Assembly (NCBI GenBank): GCA_036571765.1
Contig: BROE01000005.1
Location: 7,982,324 to 8,046,323, forward strand
Source: Plecoglossus altivelis
Lineage: Eukaryota > Chordata > Actinopteri > Osmeriformes > Plecoglossidae
Length of the DNA: 64,000 bases
Direction of reading: 5' to 3'
In this document: piece by piece, positions 1-13,825 of the stretch
Position numbering within the stretch: position 1 is the stretch's first letter
Layout of the letters: every line of letters starts with the position of its first letter
Notes under the pieces: model-generated
Database searches by the model: none
Told to the model about the DNA's origin: nothing
Seen by the model: only the letters and a program-made list of their open reading frames with translations
Position numbers and translations under genes: made by a program

Positions 1-1200
1 TGCAAGAAGTCAGGAATAATTAGAATCTCGCCGCTTTGCATGAAACGGTTTCCGTTTGCTATTTAGTGGGACGTGTTCCATTTGAGCATCTCCACATTAT
101 TGCATGTGAGGTTCAGCCTAAACACTGGTGTCATCTGTGCTTCTGCTCAGCTCGTCTGTCACAATATTTCCCGTCTGTGATGCTGCGCAGGCACCGTGTA
201 GCCTGCCCTCTGTCACATCAGCGGACGGAGAGGAGGGGGGGGAAAAAAGGATACCGCAGACAGAAACGTTAAATTGCATTATGGCTATTATGCGGGCGAG
301 CCTGAATTTCCTCCCAAGCTTGTAGGCCAGCGCATGCGCGCTTGTCTCTGAGGGCCTAATGAGCCTGTATGGAGAACCCTGTGTGGAAACAAAAGGTTTG
401 GTCCCTCCCTCCCTCCCCTCTCTCTCTCTCCCTCAATTCTTCCCTCCCTCCACTCCCCCAGCCCCAAGCATGACAGACCTAGAGCAGAGCTGAGCAGAGC
501 GCCGGTCCTTCCTGGTGGTTGATTAGATTGGGGCCGAAGTCTCCAGCTGGCAGGCCTGTCTGTGACTGGAGGCGGCCGTCCCCTGCGCTTGTCACTGCCT
601 GACACCTCTGACAGGCAGGGGACAGCTTCAGCAGACAGGTTCATTAAATGGCATTTTTTTACAGCTGGGCCTCTAAAAATGAGGGCTGGGCTTTGTCAAA
701 GCCCAATCTACAGGGGCCTCAGCTTGTTGGTTTAAACCAAAGCTTTGTTGTTATGACAAATTTTTTGATCTGGGCTGTTTGAAATCTGGGCTTTTTTGTC
801 CACTTTCCCTCGTGTCTTTTGTTGAAGGCGGGCCCTTTGGCCTGTGATTTGTCATAGCAAAAACAATGTGAACCTCAGATAGGAGCAGAGAACAACTCTG
901 GGTAACAAAGGGTGTCGTCTACGGCGCTGAAAAGGGTTTCATATACTGAGAAACGTTTCTCTTAGAATCTCCTGACATGTACTGTACTGTATATTATGAA
1001 CTATGAAACCAAAGTTAGTGGACAGCTCTGTCTGCAAAGAGAATCTGTTAAAAACCTAGAGTGGGACTCTGGGTGTATTGGATGATTTAATGCCTATGTT
1101 TATTGTTTACAGATTCATATCCCCTTCACTGCCTCTGTGTAGACCTGCTGAGGCTAGCTGAACCAAAGCTGGCTTAAGGGTATAACCCTGCCTCCCCCTG
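1..1200 (+). other. NBEA intron, left edge of window; non-coding
   Basis: No exon recognised. A perfect NRF1-like palindrome GCGCATGCGC sits at 330-339, followed by CT-rich sequence at 403-460. In vertebrates the single-exon gene MAB21L1 lies inside an NBEA intron in this part of the gene, on the opposite strand; it is not in the window. Whether this stretch is its upstream region is only a guess. Confidence 0.4.
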
Positions 1201-1230
1201 AGCTAGCCCTGGATAGCTTCAGCTTGCCTC

Positions 1231-1640
1231 AGTATCACACCTCACCTCCACCTCTGGGCCCTTTTTAGCACACCTGACCTCCACCTCTGGGCCCTCTGCA
1301 TCACACCTCATCTCTATCTTTGGGCCCTCAGCATCACACCTCACCTCCACCTCTGGGCCCTTTGTAGCACATCTGACCTCTACCTCTGGGCCCTCAGAAT
1401 CAATTCTCACCTCCACCTCTGGGCCCTCTGTAGCACACCTCACCTCCACCTTTAGGCTCTCAGCATCACATCTCACCTCCACCTCTGGGCCCTCTGTAGC
1501 ATATCTGACCTCCACTTCTTGGCCCCCAGCATCAGTTCTCACCTCCACATCTGGGCCCTCTGTAGCACTCCTCACCTCCACCTCTGAGCCCTCAGCATCA
1601 CATCTCACCTCCACCTCTGGGCCTTCAACACAATACCTCA
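1231..1640. repeat. 33-bp minisatellite, about 12 copies
   Basis: Tandem 33-bp units run through this stretch. The period is a multiple of three, so the minus strand stays open for 164 codons (1219-1713) and translates into degenerate 11-mers of the type EGPEVEVRCDA. Units ending in the DA type and the AT type largely alternate, which suggests a 66-bp higher-order unit. It lies in an NBEA intron, with no start context or partner exon, so I treat it as a repeat and not a gene. Confidence 0.85.
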
Positions 1641-2878
1641 GCTCCTCCTCTCCCCCATTCCATCCTCCGCTCCTCCTCCATTCCCTGCTAGTCACTGTGG
1701 CCCCAGGCTCCACTGGGCCTTACTGTCTCTATGACAACTGTTTGAGTAGGGGGGTGCTGAGGTGTCAAGCTTGGAGCATTACGGGGAGGAGAGAGCTGGA
1801 GATGCTGCACATCTAGCATCTCTACCTAATCCAGTTTTAATTGAGCTCCAGAGACTTTGATGTGACACAGAGGTCGCAGCGGCGCTATTCCAGGGAGAAA
1901 TTAACGCAGCCCAGCTCGAGACGCACTCCTTCAGCCTGTCACCATTTTAAATGAGCATTAGCATCGAACCTAACCTCCCAGCCTAACATCTTACTCACTA
2001 ACCATCCCTCTGGCTGTCCCTTCCTGCCTCGCCTACTCACTGTACCTGGTTCTACTCCCCGTGCTCCTTTGTGTTTTGGCTGTATTCACACCTACACCCA
2101 TAAACTGTCTTTATCTGGATGCAGGTCTATGCTAGTCTGGCTGCCTTTGCTAAGCATGTATAGACATAATTTATACAAAGTGCGAATTATTATCATTTAT
2201 ATCAATTATAACGCCATCCATGAGTCAGACCGTGGCAGCGGTGAGGAATCAATGGTGTGGAGGGAGGAAGAGAGAGAGAGAGGGAGCAAAGAAGAGGAGG
2301 TGAAGGTGAGAGAGGTGTGGGGAGGGAGGTAGGTGTGTGAGGGGATCATTCTCACCTGTCAAGCAGGCTCTCTTGATCTCCCTCTCAGGACCTGCTCTCC
2401 CAGGGGGTCTGCACACCTCTAATAATCCCTCCTTTCCTCTCCTCCCACTTCCCTGCTTGTTCATCCTCTCTCTCTTTCTTCTGTTTTCATTGATTGCATA
2501 TGTTATTGTGACCCAGGGGGCTGTTATTGTCCACGTTATTTCACCCTGACTGGTGTGGCAGACAGCCTGAACAAGGTGTGAAGAACACAGTAGTGTTCAC
2601 ATCTCTGTGTCATACTGGGATGGGATTGTCAGGCAGGCTATAAGACAAAGGAACCAGCACTGTGTTTCAATTTGATTAGGTAACTGAAGTATTAGTGATA
2701 TAATGTTATGTTGCAATGTGATTGTATGTGATGTTATAACGAACCCAAATTACTTACCAGGGCTGTCCCAAACTACAAAACCAGCTTGTCCCAAACTACA
2801 ACACCCAACCTGTTTTAAACTGCAACACCCAGCCTGTTTGAATAAATGTCCACTTCGCTGTCTTTCCATCCTCTGCAG
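1641..2878 (+). other. NBEA intron, non-coding
   Basis: Between the minisatellite and the first recognised exon I see only CT- and GA-rich patches (about 2259-2340 and 2380-2490). The final part, from 2760, ends in the acceptor at 2877-2878. Confidence 0.6.
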
Positions 2879-5800
2879 GTGTTGGCATACTCTGAGGGGC
2901 TTCATGGGAAATGGATGTTCAGTGAGATCCGGGCGGTGTTCTCCAGGCGCCACCTCCTGCAGAATACTGCTCTGGAGGTCTTCATGGCTAACAGAAGTAA
3001 GAAGTTCCTTCCCATCAAACACACTTGCTGTTCCCCTTTTGATCTCAGTTTGTGCTCTGTGGTGTGAGTTTTCCAATGTGTGTTGTTCAACGTTGTTTGA
3101 TTCCACAGCCTCAGTCATGTTCAACTTCCCAGACCAAGCCACAGTAAAGAAGGTGGTCTACAGTCTTCCTCGGGTTGGGGTGGGCACCAGCTACGGCCTC
3201 CCACAGGCAAGGTGGGATGCAACTCAAAAAAAGCACATTTACCATACTCCTGCGCAACATTTAATACCTTTTTTACAAGACCTCTTCATTTTGAATGCTC
3301 CTTGGTTCTCCAGGCGGATTTCTCTGGCTACTCCACGTCAGCTCTTCAAGTCCTCCAATATGACACAGCGCTGGCAGAGAAGAGAGATCTCCAACTTTGA
3401 ATACCTGATGTTCCTCAACACTATTGCAGGTGAGCCACCCTCACCCTCCCCCTGCTCGCAGTCCAATTTTACACAGCTAGATCATCTCCTTCTAGTGTGT
3501 GGTGCTGCATCATTAATTTCCCCCTTCACCGCAGGATTTTTAATAAGATGTTTACAGCGTTGAGTTCACTCCGGTGTGAGTAGGTGCACTTTGCCGTCGA
3601 CGTGAGTGAGAACTGCATCATTTGAAGCAGAAGGCAGGGACTGCCAATTTCCCTCGATAATTAGTGTGAGAAAGAGAAAGAGAGGGGGAGACAGAAAGTA
3701 AGTCTCTGGGAGTTGGTGCGATCGCGTGTGTGCGTGTGCGTGTTCGTGTGGAGGTAAGAATGTTGTTGTTGACTCTCTGATCTGAACTGCAACTATGAGG
3801 GAAGCAAGAGCGCCTGCCACCCTACTCTGCTCTCCGAGGTGTCGTCTCTTCTTCGCTGCATACTCATGCATATTTATATTTAGCTTCTGCATGAGTTCGA
3901 TACTTTATTGTCAGATAATTAGATGTAAGGCAGACAGCAAAACATGCCGAAAATTCATTAAAACTCCTTGGTAATGACCTAGCTTGTCAGGGGTGTCAGA
4001 ATGGTGTGGGGAGGCAGACAGCATTGCAGTGGGTGCTGGGTGGGGGAAGGGTGTGTGAAAGGGAAGCCAGCACTCTTCTAATTAAACACTATTCTGCTGT
4101 TATTAACATCCTGCCACCCCAGCCAGCCCAGTCTCAACCATGGCAGCTCCCCCCTCTTCGCCACCCCGGCTACTACCTCATGCCCACCCGCCTTCCCCCC
4201 TCCCCATCAACCTGTTTTAATTATGCATCTACAGTAAGGACTTTGGCTGTATGAAAATACTTTTTCATTTACTTACGGTCGAGGACAGTAAGGTTGCTGC
4301 ATCCAGATACATTACCTCTGCTTAAGAGCTTTGCTTTAGGGGCAAATAGTATAGCTAGGGTCTAATAGAATAGTGAGTGGGTAGTGACCTCTGAGACTTT
4401 TTTGACAGCCTTTATTCAAGATAGTCATCCTGTAGACAAAACAAATGGTCTGATAACGAACCGTGTGGTTTCACTGTGGTTGTACTATTTACAATTTGAG
4501 TTAAAGCCCAGCATTCCAAAAGATGACTTGTGTCTCATGAAACATCTTCGTTAAAGCTCCATAATAACTCTTATAGAATGCTCCCAGCCTTAATCGCATC
4601 TGTTGTGGTAACTGTAGGCTTTACTGGAAGTGCATAATCACCTGGTACACTGTTACACTGGACATGGTGTAAAGACAGTACGGAGAACACGCAGGGACAA
4701 ACAGAGCTGGAGGAGCTTGATGATTCAGAGGCCAGCTTAGGAGTTGACACCCAGGTGTAGACAGCAGTGCTGCGTTTGACTGATGATCGTGTAAAGATGA
4801 GATAGCATTGTGTTTTCCTGTTTGGAACCTCTTGTGGTCAGGACTCATCTGTCTTCAGAGGCTGAGGCTGTGGGGTTTTACAGATGCTGAGAAAGGAAAG
4901 GGTTGAACCAGAGCGATCCATCTCCAATCTCCAACCCAAACAAGCTCACGTCATGCCAATTACTTACACTTTACTGGAAAGTCCAGTTAAAATGGAGTAT
5001 TCATTTTTATATTGGATCCTGATGTTATCTATGTATCCAACATAGCTTGCTTACTTGTTAAGTCACATAAAATTATAGTTTTTGCGTTAATTGATTCATT
5101 TCCCCTCAAATTGTCAGTTTATGGGTTGCTAGTGTGTATATCTGGTCTATAATCATCTCACACCCATAGCCTCTTTTGTGCAAAGTGAAATTAGAGAGGG
5201 ACTGTGGTAACTTGGTATGTTGAAGAGATCCTCTTGATTTTATTGCCATTTTTCTCATGGCTGTATTTCCTGTGACAGATTCTGCCATCTGAATCCCATA
5301 TTCCCAGTTCTAGAGGAAAGGAAGAAAGAAAAGAGATTCACATCTGGCATCTCTCAGTAGAGCTGCATGTGGGCACAGTCATATACACTGACAAGATGTC
5401 TCCATGGTAACCGCTGTTGGTTGTCCAATCAGGAGAGCAGCCTAGCGGTGACACGTCAGGCGCTATCAGTGTCACGGCCTCAAGAAGAATCTACATCTCT
5501 CTAATTACATCCACACCGCATAGCTTACAGACACTTATGTTCTCCGTGAACTTAAAAACCACCTCCTTAGAACTTTTCCAACCCCAGTCCTTGCTGATAT
5601 ATTCGTCAGCTGGGTAAAGGCAGGGAGAGAGAGCCTTATGCGGGCACGTGTACACAGAGAGTGATAGTGAGAACTCTATTAAAAAAGGTTGCCCTCTTAG
5701 ACGGCCTCGGAGACAGGATGTGGATTCTGATTGAGGGCTGGTGACTGAGAGCTTGTTGGAATGTTGCATGCTGGGACCCCAGTGTAACCTAAGCCTTGTG

Positions 5801-8800
5801 CGTGCCCCTCTTGAACCCTCTCCTCCCTCTCTCCCTCCCCTACCCCTCACACGGCTCTCTGTCTCATCTGTCTGTCTAGGGAGGACCTACAATGACCTGA
5901 ACCAGTACCCTGTCTTTCCCTGGGTCCTCACCAACTATGAGTCGGAAGAGCTGGACCTCACCCTGCCAGGGAACTTCCGAGATCTCTCCAAGGTACTACT
6001 TGATGCCACGCCCTCGGGGGTAGGGGAGGTGTGGGAGGGGGGGGGGTAGGAGAGGTGCAGGGGGTTGGGGGGTTAGGGCCGCTCATCTCTGTCAGCGAGG
6101 CTGTTCCCTCGTCAGACTGTAAAATGAGGCCATATTCAATAAGATGTAATTCAGACATCATGTGGAGAGGCTCTGAGCAGCGTTGTTCTGGATGGGGTGG
6201 ATAGTGCAACACTATGAGATGTACCGGAGCATAAAACATCAAACATCAAGTGCGTCCCTGATTCGTACTGTATTGCCATTCTAACAGCAGTATTAGGAGC
6301 TCTCTGTGGTTCACATCCATGTGATTTTGTAAACATGTAAGTTTGATGTTCCAAATCTATTTTTATTACAGCTTTTATGTTTAGGGCTCATATAACACTG
6401 CACACAATTTACCTTTAGACAGTGGCTCTTCTGAGAATAATATTCATATTGTTCAGTATTTCATATAATATAGATTGGGAATGTAGCACACCCTCGAGTT
6501 GTCCATCAGTCTGGAACTGGGTATGTTAAGGATGTCTTGGAAATGCTAACTTGAATATTCCAGTCCTTTTGGTGACTTATGTTCAAATGATAATTGAGTA
6601 CCCATCCATTTTAAAAGCACAGTTGAGCCATAGGAGGACAGTTATCGATCCCTCTATACTCTACTGGAATTAAGACCATGAGTGATGTCACACTGTGCTG
6701 CGCAGTTTGGGCTGGACGAGTATTGTGTTCTGTCTTCGTAGGAAATAAATGCAAACTGCAAATCCCTCTGCTTTACTCTGGCTTTGTTATTCCCCAAGCC
6801 CAGTCTGTCTTCCTCTCTTTTTCCTACCCCGCACATACATTGAATAAAAAAAACTGAAATACATTTTGACTATTAAAATAGTAGTGTGTTGTGAGCCTAT
6901 GCACAGTTTTGAATTCAGACAAGCAAGACTCCGGTTGCATATCTCCACTGTGTCACCTGCTGTTGTCTCCTGTCGGCCTGTGGCGGCCCCCGTCTGTGGA
7001 GATCCAGATGGGCCAGAAGAGTAGAGGGGGCCGGGGGGGGGCACGAGCAGGCAGGAGGAGAGAGAAGGTTGGGGGGGTGGGGGGCGAACTGGGGGATGGC
7101 TGTGGGTATCCAGGGTTGGGGGGTGGGGGGGTAGCTGTGTGTGCAGCCCTCTAGCCTTGGGTAGACAGTTATGTATTGTAATGTATTCTTGTGACATCTT
7201 TCCGTGCTGTTTACAGGGCTTGGCTGCCTTCATTTGCATGAGTTCACAGGCCCATGTCTCCTGACACTTGTCCTTGGAACCCCGGGGCTCCTAGCTCCAC
7301 AAGTTCATATATAGCACAGCAGGGAGGGACGATTCACCCCTGCCTCATCTCTCCCATCCGTCACCTTGCTTTTCAAGGCCTGTTTGGGCGTTTGTTCGTT
7401 CTGTCTGAGCATGTGTGGTGCCTGTCTGTGTGTAAGGGGTAGGTACGCAGTAGGCCTCCACATGTTTTCGTCTAAGAGCCGTTAGAACCCGATGGTCGTG
7501 CACCTGCATCTCTAGCTGACATTCTGACATGGAGTTTGTGTTGATATTCCTCTGAGTTTGGTCATTCAAATACCTTGCCGTGTCAGGCGTGAAGCACATA
7601 TCAGTCATGGTTCTCAGAAGCTCCTCACGCTACTCCACGCTCTAGGGCTGCATGGGAGGGTCCACCTTCTGCCAAACAGGATGTGGAGTCTAGTCAGAAC
7701 AGGCTGAAAGTCTTGAGTCCCATTTGAAAACGTTCAATGAGAGCTGAACACACTTTTTACTTGATTTTTTCCCCCCCAACACAATCCAAATGCACAGATT
7801 TTGTACATTCACACTCTTTTTGACAACGTTAATAGACGTAAGTATGTTAGGTACACTTTGATTTGAATCTTTTTAGCTTGGGGCCACACAGTTCCATGGT
7901 GACGTGAGCAGTGATGCGAGCGTCATGACTCCCACACCTCCACACCTGTGACTACCAGAGTTACAGGTGTTCAGTCATCTGTGCTGAACACTGTGACATC
8001 CTTGCCCTGCCCCTGGGCTCTGCACCGCATACTTTCGTGGCAGATCCCTTCATGTGGTGAAGTGGTTCATAGGAATCCAATGATCATTTCTTTTTGATTG
8101 ACATGTTACTGATGGGAAAGGTAAGCTTAACTCCGTCATAGCTGTTAACTGATGTAGTGGAAGGACATAATCACCTCAGAAGGTGAACTATCTAGCTTGG
8201 GTGCTGTTGTCATCTCACACCTTCTGAATGTTGCAGGAAATGATTAGATATGTCTCTGTCAAAACGCCTTTCCAGGGCAAAAGAGCAGAAGTGAACAATG
8301 ACAGTTGGCAAAATGATCCAAGACAGTTCTCCATACTATAGAGGGCACGATCATATCCCACACTCTCGCTGAACCTCTTCCAGAAATCCTGTATGACTGC
8401 ATTCAAGGCAGCGTGCTAACAACCCCACTCCCCTCCCCTCTCCTCCCACACACACGTACACACACACACACATACACACGTACTCCTGAGCAAGGCTTCC
8501 CCTCTCCATCATCTTATCTTACACTTCATGGAGAAGCTTGATCACATTAGACAAGTGGTGTTGATTGGAGCTGTTGGTCAGTGCAAAGCGTCTGGAGATT
8601 ACAGCCTTGGAAGCACCTTATGGGCACTTAAGTACTAACACTATCTTACCATGTAAACAGCTTTTTTAATTCGCCTGAATCCTTAATGGGATACAAGCTT
8701 AGAAATTAGACACCCGTCTGTTTGACAGTAAGTGTGTTTAACAGAGAAAATGCTACTTTGATGAGTTTTGCATTTAGAAGTGTCAAGTAGGACCTCAGCA

Positions 8801-11800
8801 AACTCCAGAGTTTTCGGCTTCTTAAATGATCAGGAATAGGCTTCCATGGCTGTTTATATTTGTTCTCTCTGTGGAACGCTATGCCAGACTTGAGGTTATT
8901 GTAGATGGGAGAACAGTAGCCCTGAAGAAATATACAGAAAACATGTTGCTCCCTAAAAGGTTTCAACTGAACTAAACTTCCTCTGGTCGACAGACTGCAT
9001 ATCTAACTTTGACTTTCGCAAATTATTATCATGAATAGTTTAAACAGCGTACTGATCTGGTGTGCTGATGGTGTCACTGGCCAGAAATGGAAACAGAAAA
9101 TTGGTGGTACAGTATTGAAGGAGTTACACACTGTAATTAGGAGTTTGCAGTTTTAGTATATACCTACATTCTACGTTTTCCTAAACTAAGGACTTAAGTG
9201 AGACAAGGTTGGCATGAGAAATGTGGCGCTTAATGAAAACATGACTTCTTATTTCTGCTGCTCAATACAGCATAAGAGGTACTGTCGGAACAGGCAATTA
9301 CCACATTCAATAGATATTCAATAACTTCAAAACCAACCAACTCAAAATTTCCAGTGAGGTGGTTCTGTCCTCCTAACTCTCCATCATAGCTAGACTCGTG
9401 CGGCCTAGATCAAGTCTGGGTCCATAAAGGAATGTTTTTATAGTGTGTGAGACTTCCTGTGGCCTGTAGCCCAATCTAGTCTAGCCCGAAACGTCACATG
9501 CCAGCCTATTATCACCTTGTAAATCTTTGAAGATTTCAATAAACTTCTCTTTCATTCTAACTAATCATGCTCGTGCCATCAGTGTGGATGACTGGTACAT
9601 TTTGAACTGAAGGAAAAGAAAAAAGGAGGGAAACACAAATGACGATTTGGTTGTGAGTAGTCAAACGTGTGCCCTGCCCTGACAACACAACATAAGATGT
9701 TCATCATAGTTCAAAATGACCAAAAACAGTTGTTGGAAAATATAGCTAAACAGAATAAGTATCCTTTAAGAACTGTAGCAATAGTGTCATTTTAATGACT
9801 ATATGAATGTGACTTCTTATTCCTTGGATTTTCTCAGCTATGCTTAGTGGAGTGTTTTGTGTGACAGATTTCCCCTGACTGTTGTGGTAAATCCACACAT
9901 GGTCGGGACACAGAGCAAGGCTACCATTGATTATACCACCACAGCACCCTCCCCCTTGCTCTGCTCAGTGCGCTGGGTGTATTAATATTGACTGTAAGTA
10001 TACCTCCAAGGCTTGTCTATTGGATTGGCTGATTGAAAAGGCAAGGAAAGCAATTTATGGACCTCTAACTATATGTTTAACTGGGCAATTAGCTACCACA
10101 AATAAATATGCTATGCAGGTTAATATGAGTATTTCCACAAACAAATTTGGCCTTTTCAGTGACATTTTGGACACTTCTGACAATATTTTAGCAATTGTTA
10201 CGTTTTGTTTATTATAGTTAAAGACATGAATTGTAAAAGCCTGCAGGAATTTAATGAAGATGTTGAGTCATTTTGAACAAAGAAGGCCCAGATCCCTTTT
10301 GGACATGGTATTGCCATGACTTTCCTGTATCTGACCTTATGACAGGTCTGATTCATAGCAATCATAAAAGCAGCCCATGGTTTAGAACTTGTTCACAGTG
10401 GAGACATGTGAACCATAAAAACAGTTTATGTTCCAGGTGGACAGGTTTATTATTTGTTTGTCCGGGTGTTTGCGTACTTTCGCTGATTCCAGGAGTGAGA
10501 CATTACCTTTCAGAGTATTGTTTTTCCAACATCATGCCCAACAGCAGAATAGAGGAGGGGTCTGCCAGGGCATTGGGGAGCTGCCTGTGGACTGAGCCCA
10601 GTGTTTGTGGAGGACGGTGTAAATCTTGTCAGGTAGTCTTGTTCCTTACCACCACAGATGCAGCCGAGAGATGACTAACTTTTGCAGGGTGCAGGAAAAT
10701 CATGGTGAAACTCATCAGACCCAGACTAGACCCGTCTGCCACCCTTGTTCTCACCCCTAGTTTCTCTCCTGGTCTCCCCTGTGCCCTCCTCCCCCCACCT
10801 CTCTCTTCCCTGGTCCCACTCCTCCCGGTCTCCTTTCCTGATCTCGTTATCACAGTGTTCTTGATCCTGTATTCGTCTGTTTCTCCTTCAGCCAATCGGA
10901 GCCCTGAATCCTAAGCGGGCTGTGTTCTACGCAGAACGCTACGACACCTGGGCGGACGACCAGACTCCCCCTAACCATTACAGCTCTCACTACTCCACGG
11001 CCTCCTCCACACTGCAGTGGCTGCTGCGGATAGTGAGTACAACCAACCTGCTCTCTCAACCCTCTGTTACCTCACAGTGAAACATGATCGCCCTTAAAAT
11101 ATCCATTCCTGCACAGCTCAGTTCACAACACTCTCATGTATCAGGGATGGAAAAATAGGAAAAAGGCAGTAACTAGCTTGTCATTTCTCAGCATGCATTA
11201 GGCTGAGTGTCAGTTGTCAAACATTATGAGAGCTCCTGTGAGGTCTGTCGGAGACTGAGGCTCACTGGATACCGCTCAACATCTCAATCTGATTGGCCTA
11301 AAGTTCCAGCTGAAAGCCTCTCACAGGCCATTTCACAGGCCAGTAAACTGGCATATGAACTAAATAAAGAGGCCTGGGTGATGATTTACAGGCCAGCCTG
11401 ACAGGTCTATGTTCAGAGAGCACAGGACGACATGTCCATCAAAGCTGGAGACGCTCACTCGCTCCAACACAGGCCCAGAGACTCCAGCGGCTCATACCAG
11501 CTGACGTCTTAGGCAGCTTGAGGCTCCTCCCCCTCATTAGCTGCATAAGCAGATGAATCCCCTGATGTTCCCCTGACAGCAGACTGGCCTGTGCTGGACT
11601 CCTCCTCAGAATACCTCCTCCTCTCCTATCCACCATGGCATCTCAGATGGAAATCACAAAATATCTGCTTGTTAACATGGGGAACAGTGATTAATTATTC
11701 CAGAGTCTGGGAACAGTAGAGAAGTGAGGCTTAGGTAGAACATAATTGCTGTCCACAGTCAAGATGGTCTTTCCTATAGTTTGCCGGAGTAGAGTTTTAG

Positions 11801-13768
11801 CGTTTTGATTTACCATCACATGATTCATTTCAGTGCCTTTACATCAGCGAGAATTAGCGCTGATGTCATCTCTGATCTGTGTGTGATGTTGATGTTCTCT
11901 CCAAGGAACCCTACACCACGTTCTTTTTGAACACCAACCACAACAAGTTCGACCACCCGGAACGCACCTTCTCTGACATCAAGCGCTCCTGGAGGAACTG
12001 TCAGAGAGACACTTCCGACGTGAAGGTGATGTGAATATGAGAAAACGATACACTTATCATAATAAGAATATCTGCTCCTCATGTTGGAATGCGATGGCAT
12101 GTGTGGTGGATGTTTTCAGTTCACAAGCCGTTCCCCTTTCATCTGGACTGCATCCACTTCACCTTTGTGAACCCCAGACGAAATGTCAGTATGAAATGCA
12201 TGCCATTCTAAATGGCATTTTCAAACTGGATAGCACATAGGTAGTACACAAGAATAGTTAAAGCGCCAAATCAAAGGCATATTTGGTTTAATCTGTTAAG
12301 GGGAAAAAAAGAGAAAATGTGTTTTGCTGAGGTCTAGGGAACAAAGCCAAAGGAATGGAGAGAGCCATACTGAAGGTGAACAATGTTGTGTTTGGACTGA
12401 GGAGAGAGCTCAGGCTCCACAGAGACCCACAGAGCAGCCAGAGAAAAAGCTGAACCCTGTGATTCTGCTCCATTCTGCCTGCTGCAGAACACGCAGCAGG
12501 AATATGCACTGACCTCAAAGTGTCATATATTTCTAGCACACTTTGGCTTAGTGTTGCCCCGGGCAATTAATAAACCATTAATGACAAAAGCTATTTTAAA
12601 TCATTCTTTTATGTACGGACAGGGCTTTTACTTGCCACGGCCTAGGGAGAGCAGCCAACAATCTATGTAAAGTAGATTCAGAGACAGCAGCATGCCAAGG
12701 AACAGGAAAATAGTCAAACACCACCCTGTTAACAAATATAGCCTACTTGAAACCACTTGTAAGTCTGCATGCATTTGTTTTTACACATATATGATGGCTG
12801 CTGATCTATCACACAAAGGGAAGGAAACATGCTGTGTAAACCTGGGGTGACTGGAGCTACAGTTGTGTTTTTTCATGGATTAGTGGGTAACATTATGTAT
12901 ATATATTAGCGTACACCTAACAAGGGTCAATTGACACTTTGTCAGTACTGGCACAATACTGGCACTCCTGTCCTTTTTAAATTGGGCCTGTGTGCATGTC
13001 TTTTATGTTTGTGTGTGCGTGTGTTGCGGGCAGGAAAACAAGAGACTGTCAGACTCTTCTCAGAGTAGTCAACAAACTAAGTAACCCCCCCCCAACAGTT
13101 ACCTCCCCCCACCACCACCACCGCCACCACTCCCAAACCCCCGCCACGTGCTGTTTGAGGGAATCCAGCAGCACTCTGCTGGTGACAGATTCTGACGACT
13201 GTGTCATTAAGGTGACACAGTGTAAAGCAATGGAGGCTTGTGTGATTGACTTGTTAGCCCATTATGAGGCTGTTGCAGAATTAATGGCTGCCAAGGGAGG
13301 TGGGCTTGAAAACAGAGCTGCCAGCTTTACCGGCTTGGTGCTGAGTTATGACAGGGAAGTTTACAAACGAAAAAGGATTTTGAGAGAAAGAGAGACCCAC
13401 TATTCCTTCTCCCCCTGTCCCTGGCTAGGGGTGAAATGTGACCAACAGCAGATCACGGTTTATAGGAGTTCTCCCTCCCATTCCTCCTCCCTCTCTAAAC
13501 CTGGTGATTTATTTGAGTTTAAAAGCTCTACTTGTTATGTACCCCACAGGCATGGTAAAAGTCTATAGCGTCGCATACACGACAAATACTGCATTCATAA
13601 AACAATCTCAAATACAGACTAAAAGATGTAAAGGGGCCCCGTGCACCCCACAGACACCAGAACCCATAAACGGTTCTTGATGGCTTTCTAATGAGAGCAG
13701 ACGGAGATGTGGGAGAAGAGAAGCTGAATTCCTCATGTGCACATGCCCCAATGTACAGAGGCATCTCC

Positions 13769-13825
<57 letters not shown>

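Noticed and set aside
1219..1713. 164-codon repetitive ORF on the minus strand
   Set aside because: Product of a 33-bp minisatellite; the period, a multiple of three, keeps it open. Reported as a repeat instead.
2703..3563. 286-codon plus-strand ORF
   Set aside because: Runs across two NBEA introns and three real exons, mostly out of the coding frame; chance opening.
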